Below are positions 17,324-28,100 of a stretch of 64,000 nucleotides of DNA, piece after piece. The notes below the pieces were generated by a model. It saw only the letters and a list, made by a program, of their open reading frames with translations, searched no databases and was not told the origin of the DNA. Location of the stretch: assembly GCF_026627255.1 (NCBI RefSeq), contig NZ_JAPNLM010000030.1:1-64000 (forward strand), in the 5' to 3' direction. A program made the translations under genes and the position numbers. Position 1 is the stretch's first letter. The number at the start of each line of letters is the position of its first letter. Source of the DNA: Streptomyces antarcticus (lineage in GTDB: Bacteria > Actinomycetota > Actinomycetes > Streptomycetales > Streptomycetaceae).

Positions 17324-17823
17324 TACTGCTGATACTGCGAACTGCTGCAACGCGGATACTGCTCCTACTACTGCACTGCGTACTGCTGGTGGCCTCAACC
17401 AGCGCCACTCCGGCAGCCAGCCCCGTCGCCCATCCTGCATCCGCTCTGGCTTAGAACCCCACTGCCGAACCTCCCGGAGCGCGCGCCCGCAGCCGACGCC
17501 TTCACCGAGGTACTGCCCACTCAACTTCACTGCTGGCGGCCTCAACCAGCGCCACACTTCCGGCAGCCAGCCCCGTCGCCCGTCCTACATCTGCTCTGGC
17601 TTAGAACCCCACTGCCGAACCTCCCGGAGCGGATGCCCACCATCGACACCCTTACCGAGGTACTGCCGGGTACTGCGAACCGCTGGTACTGCGTGTGGTG
17701 GCCCCTGATCACTGCGGGCCACCCGGTCCGGTGACCAGCCCCGTCGCCGACCTGCACAAACCCTGGCTTCGACACTCCACCACCGCACCGTCATACGGGT
17801 ACTGCCTGCACTGCGGTACTGCT
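17324..17823 (+). repeat. Array of 11 TACTGC repeats, all on one strand
   Basis: TACTGC occurs at 17324, 17333, 17357, 17369, 17381, 17511, 17661, 17671, 17687, 17800 and 17818, several as GGTACTGC or GGGTACTGC. All are in the same orientation within 500 bp, in DNA less GC-rich than its flanks. No credible gene lies between 17034 and 18040. Iterated short direct repeats beside a small DNA-binding protein gene recall iterons or a multi-site operator; irregular spacing argues against CRISPR. Confidence 0.65.
17391..17666 (+). repeat. Tandem duplication of about 127 bp
   Basis: 17391-17516 and 17538-17666 are two diverged copies of one unit: both start GGCCTCAACCAGCGCCAC, share an unbroken core of about 39 bp around GGCTTAGAACCCCACTGCC, and end GAGGTACTGCC. 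A third, partial copy (CCAGCCCCGTCGCC) is at about 17740. The unit does not look like a tRNA and no reading frame is shared by the copies. Confidence 0.75.
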
Positions 17824-18039
17824 GCCCGGCAGTTCGTCTCTGCCAGGCCCTGCGGTCTCTCTGGGCTACGAGAGAAACCATAACCACCCCACCACCCAAT
17901 GTCTACTCCGGCCGACACAGGTTTTCGTGCGGGCAGTGAACAGGTAATCGAACGGGGAGAAGCGCGGCCGCACGCCGCGGCGGACAGGAACAGGGCGGGC
18001 GTGCCCCGGGTCGGCTCGGCGGTTCTCCCCGGGGCCGGA

Positions 18040-18612
18040 TACGGCGTCACCGCGGTGCCCCGCCGCCCTGGCGGGCACGGCGGCTCGCCGGTGGGCGGGA
18101 ACCGCCGGCTCGGCGGCGGCCGGCTGTCCGGGAGCGGCTGCCGTGGGAGTGGTGGTGGAGCGGGAGCGGGAGGCCGCCGAGGAGACCCGGGCCCGGGGCG
18201 CGGACGGCGCGGAGGGCGGCATCGTCAGGGAGTACAGGGTCGCGTCCACGGGCCCCATGAGCGCTCCGCGTCCGTGCTCGCAGGCGGCGGCGCCCACGGA
18301 TCGACGGCCTCCCGCACCGGCGGCCCGGCGGGCGCAGCGGCGGGTGCGGTGCCCGGAGCGGCGGCGGGTGCAGGGGTGTCGGCCGGCCCCGGAGCGGCAG
18401 TTCGCGGCCGGCGGGCGCGGCGGCCGCGGTGACGGCGGCGACGGCCTGGTCCGCGCCACCCCGGCCGCGTGGGCGTCAATGAGGATCCGGGCGACGTCGA
18501 CGCCCGCCTGGTCGAGGCCGGCCATGCGGCCGCGATGTCCGGCCACGCCGGGGAGGCGAGGACCGCGTCGCGGACCAGGCCGCCCGGCATCGTCGTCTTC
18601 AGCAGGTCGCGT
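18040..18612 (-). pseudogene. Decayed tail of a probable mobilisation protein (copy 4)
   Basis: On the minus strand, directly behind the immunity gene stop, one frame reads ERDLLKTTMPGGLVRDAVL and ASPAWPDIAA. A frameshift leads to MAGLDQAGVDVARILIDAHA, and a second frameshift to ADQAVAAVTAAAAPA. Later parts contain GALMGPVDATLYSLTMPP and APGQPAAAEPAVPAH. The pattern of an 'SPAWPDIAA-MAGLDQAGVDV' helix pair near the end of a long Ala/Pro-rich protein resembles the C-terminal region of actinobacterial relaxase/transfer proteins (from memory, not searched). The missing 5' end was apparently replaced by the toxin/immunity insertion. Confidence 0.5.
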
Positions 18613-19110
18613 TCAGTCGCCGTCAAGCTCGAAAGTGTGTCGCTTCGGCCACTCGGGAAGCCAATCCGTCTCGATGGACCCACGAAATACCCCCACGAGC
18701 CATTTCTCGAGGGACATATGCGTTTCGTACCAGTCTCCCCAATTTCGACGAAAGGCTGAAACCGTCCATGGCTTGCCTTCACTAGACGGAACTAGAAAAA
18801 GGCGATCCCCTTCAATCGTATGCCCCCAAATGAGCATTCCTCCAGGCTGAGGAAGTACGGGATCAACGATGCGTTTTGATTCTCCCCGCTTCACATAATC
18901 ACTCATCCATTCCCCCATCTCCCGCATCGTGCGGGGTCCGTAGAGAAATAGATAACCATCGACCAAGGAATCTCCATAGGCCGCACTAATTCTATGAAAT
19001 TCGACAGGCAATGACACCCGCCAATCTCTCTCAATCTCAGCAATACTGCGCCCAGCAGCCCAAGGAGAGGGGCCAAGAATACTGATCAGCTGATTGAAAT
19101 CTTCACTCAA
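18613..19110 (-). CDS. SUKH (SMI1/KNR4-type) immunity protein
   Basis: A 165-residue protein. IAEIERDWRVSLPVEFHRIS, then AAYGDSLVDGYLFLYGP and GMLIWGHTIEGDRLFLVPS are typical of the SMI1/KNR4 (SUKH) superfamily, whose members neutralise polymorphic-toxin nucleases. The start is inferred as TTG at 19110: GGTGAGGAG overlaps the toxin stop codon and lies 6 nt upstream, whereas the in-frame TTG at 19146 has no such site. This gives a 10-nt gap after the toxin gene and probable translational coupling. The gene is clearly AT-richer than the flanking DNA, as is the toxin tip, so the pair was probably acquired together. Confidence 0.85.
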   Translation of the reverse strand: MSEDFNQLISILGPSPWAAGRSIAEIERDWRVSLPVEFHRISAAYGDSLVDGYLFLYGPRTMREMGEWMSDYVKRGESKRIVDPVLPQPGGMLIWGHTIEGDRLFLVPSSEGKPWTVSAFRRNWGDWYETHMSLEKWLVGVFRGSIETDWLPEWPKRHTFELDGD

Positions 19111-19120
19111 CAGAATCTCC

Positions 19121-22100
19121 TCACCAGCATTTATACGTCGCCGCAATGGTGTTGTCGAACTCGCATCTTACATCCACCGACCCAGTCGAGGTGAACTTGA
19201 TCTTTGTCGGTATAGGGGAGCTCACATCTCCGTAGATAGCCGCAACTTCCACAAGCTGCCGTCCTCCACTTTTAATGGAATCCACTACCGGCCCTTCCGC
19301 GTGGTCGTACATGGCCTGGTTGGCGGATTGATACATCGAAACAAAATTTCGAGTGTCTTTATTCGAACCACCCATCGCAAAACCAATCAGGTGTCCACGC
19401 GCGCGATTCTTCGAAGGCAGGTCAGTGAGACCCGGCAAGGAAAATTTGAGATCGGGCCGGGGCGGTGGGGTGTAGTCATTCTGGGTCAGATTGGCGTACG
19501 CCCCGGTCGCGACGCATGCGCCCGCATGGCGCTTGCGCGGGAGATAGACCTTGTTGCCGTCCCATCCGGCTCCGGTGTTGCACGAGTCGTCTTCGGTTCC
19601 GCTTCCGGAACTGCCGCTTCCTGGCACTGGGGAGTAGCCCGCAAGCGGCTCAGGGGCCTGTGCAGGGGTCATATCGGCCCCAAGGAGCATGGACAGCAGG
19701 CTGTCGGAGCTGAATGTCGCGTCCCAGCCGCTGCGCAAGGCATCCCAGGTTCCCAGCGTCGGGTCCCAGTTCGGACGGACGTCGAGGACGCTGGCGGGCT
19801 CGTTGGGGTTCTGCGGCGGGGGCGGCGGCGGGGGCGGCAGCGGGTCCTCGTATGAAATCAGTGTCCGCGGGTTTCCGTTTCCGTTTCCGCGATTGCACGA
19901 ATGGCGCCTACAGCCGGGGGGTGGGGGACCTGCTGGTGTTTCAACCTTGGGAGTTTCGGCCCTTGGCCCACTAGGAAGTGCACCCTTCCCGCATGCCCAG
20001 TGGTTACACATTTGGCGAGGCATGGTCCAAGGCGAGCCTCCGGAACTCGGAGCGGCGACGGACCAGGTCGTGTAGAGGCCGCCGAGCTTCAACCAGCCAG
20101 GAAGTCTTCTGGACCAGCCGAGGTAGCCAGAACTACTGGTCATCCTGAATGAAGCGGATTGCCGGCCTGAGAATTGGCTTGCCGCTATACGTTCGAGGGT
20201 GTCGGTAGCGATGTGCCCTGTGGGGTCGGTGGCGTTAAGGGGACCGCCAGCGGTGTAGGCGTAGCGGTTGGCGTTGAGGCCGGACTGAGTGGGGTCCAGT
20301 TGCCAGGTGTCGCGACTGGTGAAGCTGCCGATTCCGGGCTGGTACCAGCGGGCGGCCATATTGATCTCGCCTGTGCTGCTGTCGGTCCAGCCGGACTGAT
20401 ATCCGATGTTGGGATTCGTCCCGATGGCCGCGGTCATTTTACCGAAGGGATCATAGGTACGAGACCCGGAAACGGATGTGCCATCCGGACTCAGAGTGGC
20501 GACAAAGTCACTGTGCTGGTCGGTGACGGCAAGCCGCGCAGTGCCGGCTTGGCCTGTGACCGCAGTGGCAAGGAGAGCACCGCCAGGTGTGCGGGTATAT
20601 GTGCTGGTGGCGTCGGCTACGAGGTTGTTGGAGCCGCCGTCGTAGGTGAAGGCGGTGCCGTTGTGGGTCATGACGCGATCGAGGGAGTCGTAGGTGTAGG
20701 TGCTGGCGCCGTTGGTGATGGTGCGTTCGAAAGCGTCGGACTGGATCTGGCGGGTCGCGTTGGCGTCGGCGGTCTCGGTGATGGTCTTCTCGGTGCCGCG
20801 GGCGCTGTAGGCGTAGGTCTCGGTGCCCCAGGTCTCCAGCCGGTTGCGGGAGTCGTAGGTTCCGGTGACGCTGCCGCGCTTGGTGAGGTTTCCGGCGTCG
20901 TCCCACTCGTAGGGGACGGTGGTCGTGCCGTCGTTCCAGGAGGACATGCGGCCGGCGAGGTCGTAGGAGTAGGTGTTGGTGGCCGCGCCCGCGGTGCCGG
21001 TGGTGGTCTTCTTCACCAGTTGGTCGGCGAGGTCGTAGTCGTAGTTCTGGCCCAGTACGCCGCCATCTGTGGCGCGTGTGACGGCGTCGCCGGTGGGGCG
21101 GCCGAGGCTGTCGTACGTGTAGGTGCGCTTGGCGCCTATCGTGTATGTACCGCCCGTACCAGGGCGTGCGTATTGCTCAAGGGTGGGCCGGCCGGCCGCA
21201 TCGTAGTCACTACGTACCTGGGTGCCAGTTAGAGGGTCAGTGGTGGTGTCAAGTCGGCCGGCGCTGTCGTAGGTGAACGCGGTCGTGCCAGCCGCGTCCG
21301 TGCGGGCCGTCATGTTGCCATCGGCGTCGTAAGCGTAGGCGGCCTTTCCGGAGGGGCCATCGGCGGATAGCAGGTGACCGCGGTCGTTGTATGTATAGGT
21401 GTTAGTGGACAGCGTGCTCTCCGCGCTGGACGCGATCATGCGTCCTGCAAGGTCATAGGAGAGGGTGCGGGGGCGCGTGGCAACTGCCGTGCCCGTGCCT
21501 GTCTCGTTTGTGAGGTTACCGAGACCGTCATAGGTGCGCTGGCGCTTGACGTTGCCTGGCAGGAGCTGGATAGTCGCCTGTCCTGCGGCGTCGTAGAGAG
21601 TGGTCCAGGTCCGGACGTCCTCGTTCCAGTGCTGGCTGGTTGCGGGTTCGATGGTCGATTCCTGCAGGCCCCACGTATTGAAGGTGTAGTAAGTGGCCTT
21701 GCCGCGGCCGTCGGTGAGGCGGGTGCGGTTGCCAGCGGCGTCGTAGCCGAACGTGGTCGTGATCGCCTTACCTGTGGTGACGGGCTGGACCTGCTTGGTC
21801 ATGCGGCCGAGTTCGTCGTAGGTATAGGTGGAGCGGGCGCCATTAGCGTTGGTTACTGCCGCGCGGTTTCCGTCGGCGTCGTACTCGAGGAAGGCGGCGC
21901 GCAGGGGCGTGGCCCCGGTGCCGTAGTCGGTGACGGAAGTGGGGAGGCTAGAGGCGTCGTAGGCGGTGGCGGTCTTGCGGCCGGTGGCGTCCTTTGTTTC
22001 GGTCATGCGGCCGAGGCCGTCATAGGCGGAGGTCGTGATACCTCCTGCCGGGTCGGTGACCTTCACGGGTTCGCCCGCGGCGTTGTATGTGGCCGTGCTC

Positions 22101-25100
22101 GTGCGTCCGGCGGGGGTCTTGGACGCGGTTTCGTTGCTGGCGTCGTCCCAGGTGTAGCGGGTGGTGAGGTTTTGTGTGACGGGTTTGCGCTCGACGATGG
22201 TGGTGGTCAGCTGCCGACCGAGCTGGTCATAGGTGGCTTCCGTGCGGGCACCGGTCGGGCTGGTGGCCGACGTCTGGAGGCCGGTCGGGGTCCAGACGAA
22301 AGTGGTGATTGCTCCTCCGCTGAGCGCGGTGGCGGTGCTGTTCAGTCCGGAACCTGGCGCCTCCAGGGCTCCCGCGTCGATGTCGGCCGGGGGGTCGGTC
22401 TTGCGGATGAGCTGGCCAAGCTGGTCGTACTCGTAGAACGTCGCGCGGCCCAGAGGATTCGTGGTTGATACCTGGCGGCCGAGTCTGTCGTAGGCGGTAC
22501 GGGAGGTGGCCGTGATCTTCTGGCCGCCCAGCGGGGTGTAGTCCGGGAGGGTCACGGCCACTGGGCGTCCGAGGGCGTCGGTCTGCGTACGCGTAACCGC
22601 GCCACGCGAATCGCGGGTTTCGGTAGCTTCGCCGAAGGTGTTGTAGCCGGTTGAGGTCTTGGGCGTGATCGCGGTCGCGGCCCCGCCCTTCTCCTCGGTC
22701 TGAACCTGTGGCGAGGTCGTCTCGATCAGCCGGCCCAGTGCGTCGTAGCGGCTGGTGGTGGTGCTGCCCTTGGGTGTGGTTGTGGTCAGCCGGAGTCCGC
22801 GCTGGTCGTAGGTCTGGCTGGTGCTCCGTGTGGTGGTGCCGTCGGTGACGGTTTCCTTCAGCGGGTTGCCTGCTGTGTCATATTCGGTTTTGTTGGATAT
22901 CTTCTTGCCGGTGGCGTCGATGGTCTGGGTCAGGTCGGTGACGCGGTCGTCGTTGTCGTAGGTGAAGGCCGCGCGGCGGTTGAGGCCGCTCGGGTCGAGG
23001 ACTGTGCCGGTGGTGCGCCCGGTGGCGTCGACGCTGTGGGCGGTGGTGGTGCGGCCGCCTCCTGTCGTCTGCTGGGTGAGGTGTCCCGCGCCGTTGTAGG
23101 CGTTGGTCTCCAGGACGATGTCGCGCTTGCTGCCGTCGGACTGCGTGACGTTCTTCGCTGTCGTCGTGGCTTTGAGGCCGTCGTCGAAGTAGGTGAAGGT
23201 GGTTGTGGCGCCCATGGCGTCGGTAGTCGAGGCGAGGCGGCCTGCGGGGTCGTAGGCCTGGGAGCCGGTGACAAGGTCGCGTACCTGACCGGATGGGTCG
23301 CCGGTCCAGTTCTTGAGAACCGATTCCGCGAGTTGGCCTCGGGGGGTGTAGCTGTGGGTAATGACGTTGCCTGCTGGGTCTGTCTCGCGGTTGACGCGGC
23401 CGAGAGCATCGTGACTGTAGGTGGTTTCGTTACCCGCAGCGTCAATTTGACTGTCGTTGAGGCCTTGCGTGTTGTACCGGTAGGTCGTGGTCCGCTTGGG
23501 GTCGCCGCCGGTGGTGTCCTCGGCTGATTCGGTCAGCAGATTGCTGTCCGCGTCGAAGGTGCGGGTGACGCGGGCTGTGTGGGTGACGCCGGTGATCTCG
23601 TTCTTCACTCCGGGGCTGGTCTCGGAGGTGATCCGGGACATGGCGTCGTAGGTATAGCCGGTCGTCACTCCGTCGGGGTGCGCCGTGGAGACCTGGGTCT
23701 CGGTGGCTTTCCGGCCGAGGCCGTCGTAGGTGTACTTGGTGATCAGGCCGGAGGGTGCCGTCGACTGGGCTGTGTCGCCGGTGGCGTAGTAGGCGTATGA
23801 GACGGTGGCTCCGCCGGGTGTCTTTTGGGTGGCGACGAGGCCTGCGGGTGTTGTGCCGCCGCCGACGGCGGGTTCGGTGCCCTTGGTGTAGGCGGTGGTC
23901 GAGGTGCGACCGTCGGCGAGGGTGGTGAGTTCGGGCAGCCCGACTGCCGTGTAGGTGGTGGTGGTCTTGAACTGGTTGTCCGTCGAGTTCGCGGATCGGG
24001 CGTCGTGTACTGCCGTCTGCTTGCCGTTCCTCGGGTCGAGGGGGTCGGCGGCGTTGTGGTGGTACTCCGCGAACGAGGTCCAGCAGGAGTTGCTGTCCCG
24101 GCAGGTGGTCGTGGAGACGGTGTTGCCGCGATCGTCGTGCCCGGTCACGGTGGCGTGCCCGTTGGGGTTGGTGACGGTGTGGAGGAAGCCGCCGGTGTCG
24201 TAGGCGTAGGCCGTCACTCCGCCGTCAGCATCCGTCGCTGAAGTGCGTCGCTGGCCACGGACGGCGTCGTAGCTGGTACTGGTCTTTGCACCCGCCGGGT
24301 TGGTGACGGTGACGGTCGCGGCGAGGGAGGAGCCGGAGGCTCGGGTGCGGGCGTTGTAGTGCTTGGCGACCTGCTCGCCGGTGAGGGTGCGGGGGTAGAT
24401 GGCGACTTCGTCGAGCTGGCCGGTGAAGTAGTTGACGCCGTTGCCGGGTGAGGCGGGCCAGTACTGGGTGAAGCCGGCTCCGATGACGCTGATCGTGTTG
24501 GTGCCGTGATCGACGGGCACGTTGGTGGCCTGGGCGGCCTGGGCGCCGTCGAGGTAGAGGGTCTGGGTTCCGCCCTGTGCGGTGAGGACCGCGTGGTGCC
24601 ACTGGTTGTCGGTCACCGTGTTGGGTGAGGTGTTGGTCGCTGCGATGCCGCGGGTGAAGTACTGGCCGTGGAGCTTGTTGTCGGAGCCGACGTAAAGAAC
24701 GGGTGCGTAGCCGGAGCCAGGGTCCGGTATGGACTTGTTCTGGTCGCTGAGGAGCACGCCGGGTTGGCTGGTTTTGAACCAGAGTTCGACTGACAGGTCG
24801 GTGTTGGGAATGCGGGCACCGGGGAGTTCGGCGTAGCTGGTGCCGGTGAATTCGGCGGCTGGGCGATCGCCGACGCCGAAGGTTCCCGGGGTGCCGAGGG
24901 TTGCCTTGGCGTAGGTGCCGTGGCCGCCGGTTGCGGCGATCTTGTTGACGGCGCGGGTACCGGTGGTTTCGTCGAGCTGCCAGTAGCTGGACGGTGCGTC
25001 GGCCATGACGGTGCCCTGGTACTGGTCTCCGCTTCCGGTGACCAGGCGGTTGCGGGCCTTGTAGTGGTCGGCGACCGTGGTGGCGTCGAGTTCCTTGGCG

Positions 25101-28100
25101 TAGAAGGCGGCCTCGTCGAGCTGGCCGGAGAAGTAGCGGACGCCGGAGTCCTGGTTGTCCCAGGCCCAGCTGGAGTAGCCGGCGCCGAGGTAGGCGTGTT
25201 CCACGGTCTCGGGCTTGACTGCTCCGGCCAGGGATCCGACCTTGGCGCCGTCGAGGTACATCGTCTGGCCGGCGGGTCCGCCGGTGAGGACCACGTGGTG
25301 CCATTCGTTGTCGGTCACCGGGTTGCTGCTGGTGATCGAGTTGCCCTTGGTGCCGGTCCACAGCTCGCCTCGGAGTTTTCCGTCGGCGCCGATGAGCAGG
25401 CTGGGGTTCCAGCGGGTGGGGGTTGCGTTCAGGTCGGTGTTCTGCAGTCCGACGAGGACACCGCTGGGCTTGTCGGTGCGGAACCACATCTCCACCGCGA
25501 GGGCGGTGGCTCCGCCGATGGTTTCCGCGGGTACGTCGACTGCGCCCTTGCTTCCGTCGAGGGTGATCGAACCGTCGTCTCCGTCGAGGAACGCGCCGAC
25601 CGAGCCGAGGGTGACGCCTTCGTGGTAAGAGCCGTTGCCACCGTTGGATATCTCATCCGCTGCGGCTGCGCCGCTGCTGTCTCCGAAGCGCCAGTAGTTG
25701 ACGGGGGTGGTTGCCTGGACGGCGGTGGCGTAGGCCTGGGAGCCGGCCGAGTAGCGGGGGGCCGAGATGTTCCAGGTGCCGCCCGATTCGTCGGTGACCT
25801 GGGTGGCGCGCTCGGTGTCGCTGTCGTAGGTGACCTGCGCGCTGGTACGGCCCGAGGGCAGGGTCGCCTTGGTGAGCTTGGAGGTCGCGGTGCGCGCGTC
25901 GTAGTGGGTGCGGACCGTGCCGGCGTCCAGGGCCCGGTGGTAGACGGCGACGTCGTCCATGGTTCCGGTGAAGTAGCGGGTCTCGCGGGCGGTGTTGTCG
26001 TCCCATTCGGGGCTGGAGAAGCCTGCGCCGAGGTAGGCGAACGTCTTGGCGCTGTGGTCGACGGTTCCGGTGCGGGTGCCAACCGGCTGGCCGTCGAGGT
26101 AGAGGGTTTCGCTGGTTCCGCTGCTGGTGAGGACCGCGTGGTGCCAGGCATTGTCGGTGACGGCCGCCGTCGAGGTCAGCGGGGTCTTCCACTCGTTGGC
26201 CAGCTCGAAGCCGCCACGGAGCTTGCCGGCTGTGTCGATGGTGAGGGCGGGACTCCACCGGTTCGGCTTGCCGTCGCTGAGCCGCTTGTCCTGGAAGCCG
26301 AGGAGGACTCCGGGCTTGGCGGTCTTGAACCACAGCTCCACGGTCAGGATCTTCGAGGAGGACAGCGTGGCTTCCGGAATCTCGACGTGGGAGGTGGTGC
26401 CGTTGAACGTGGCGGCCTTGTTGCCCGTCCCGGCCAGAGCACCGGGTGCGGCGAGGGTGACGTCGCGGTAGCGGCCGGCGTTGAGGCCGGTCCGTGAGAC
26501 CGCCTCACTCTCGGCTTCAGACCCCTCGGCCTCGTTGAGGCGCCAGTAGGAGACGGGGTTGGCGTCGAGGACCATGCTCCGGTATTGGGCGCCGGTCGTG
26601 TATTCGTAGACGGAGCACGCGGTGGCCGAGGCCGGCGGGCAGACCTTGGTCAGCCGGCCGTTGCTGTAGGTGTACTTCCACGTCAGGGCCGGGGCCCCGG
26701 GGCCGACCGCGTCAGTGGAGACCGTGCTGACGCGGCCGGCGCTCCAGGTAAAGGTCAGCGCGCGCTTGGAGAGTGCGTCCGTCGCCTTCATCAGCAGGCC
26801 GCCTGAGTAGGTGAGGACCTGCTCGCGGCCGTGGCCGTCCTTGGTCTTGGTCAGCAGGCCTGCGGAGTCGAAGGTGAACAGGGCGGCGCTCGCGTCGCGC
26901 AGCGTCCATCCTCCGGCCGGGACCGCGGTCAGGGTGCCGGTCGACCCCGAGGGTGCGCTGAAGGTTCCGTCGGCGTTGCGTCCGAAGCGGACCTGGCTGC
27001 CGTTGGCCAGGGTGATGATCACATTCCCGTCGGCCTCGGCGTTGGCGCGCATGTCCCAGCGGGTTGCCCAGCCGACACCGAAGGCGTTGCCCTGGCGGGG
27101 GTCCTGGGAGTTGTAGGTGCGGGTGACGGCAAGGTCGGGTCCCACCACAGGGACCGCTGCATCCGTCGCCGCGGTGGCGAAGTTGCCTGCACGCTCGCCG
27201 AAGCTCCGGCCGCTGTCAGCGCCGCCGAGGTGGGAGGTGATCACCGGTTGCGGGACCTGGGTCGTCACGATCGACGGCTGTAGGCGGGCGGACTGGGCCT
27301 GGCCGTCGTTGGCGTAGCCGTACCACGCGTAGGTCTTGGACCAGGACAGCCATCCGCTGGGCACGGCCCAGCTCTGTGAGGCGCTGGCAGGGGATTCCCG
27401 GCAGTTCTTGCGGGTGTCGGTTCCCTCGACTTCGCACACCTCAAAGCCGTACTTCAGTGTGCCGGGATAGTAGTCCCTGTCAATGGCGCTGGCCCAGAGC
27501 GTCGGCGTCAGTGTGTCGGTGACGGCGCCACTGGCAGGAGCCAGTCCGGTGATTTGGGGCGGGATGTTGACGGCGTCGAACCGGACAGCGGCACCTGGGA
27601 CACCTGCCCCCTGGAACGAGGCGGTGCCGTAGTCGTCCATCGTCCACACCAGCGTGTAGGTAGCCGGGGACAGGGGCGCGATCGCCGCGTCCACGGTCGC
27701 CGATGAGCCCGGGGGGACGTCGTGGGGCATGTTCGTCCAGCGGATCTTGCTCCAGTAGTCCCCGCCGACCGGGTTGTTGTTGACGTCGAACAGGTCGTAG
27801 CGCAGCTTGAATCTGCCGCCTGCGGGCCAGGTGTCGCGCCCCCGGTTGGTGACGGTGACTTTGAATGTGCCCTCGGAGGTGGCGGTCATGGGCTTGACGA
27901 AGCCGCCGAGCTGGTAGGTGGCTCCGTACGCGGTCCAGGTCACGTTCAGGCTGGGCTTGCCGGACCCGCCGTTCGCCTCGTTGCTGTCGGAGTGGAACTG
28001 CTTCCAGCTGTTGGAGTCTGTGGTCGAGGCCTTCACAGCCAGGCCGTGGTTCGCCTTGCGGCCGTGTGTCCAGTCATCGACGAGCTGCCGGCCCGAGGCA

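Noticed and set aside
17391..17666. tRNA-like segment in the tandem duplication
   Set aside because: The conserved core does not form a cloverleaf and has no T-loop consensus.
17324..17823. Possible CRISPR array
   Set aside because: The repeated unit is only 6-9 bp with irregular gaps of 9-150 bp, and the 127-bp duplication has no regular spacers; no cas genes are present.
20174..26497. Several plus-strand open frames of 140-525 codons opposite the RHS gene
   Set aside because: They are Gly/Val-rich reflections of the YD and LamG repeats on the minus strand and lack starts with ribosome-binding sites.
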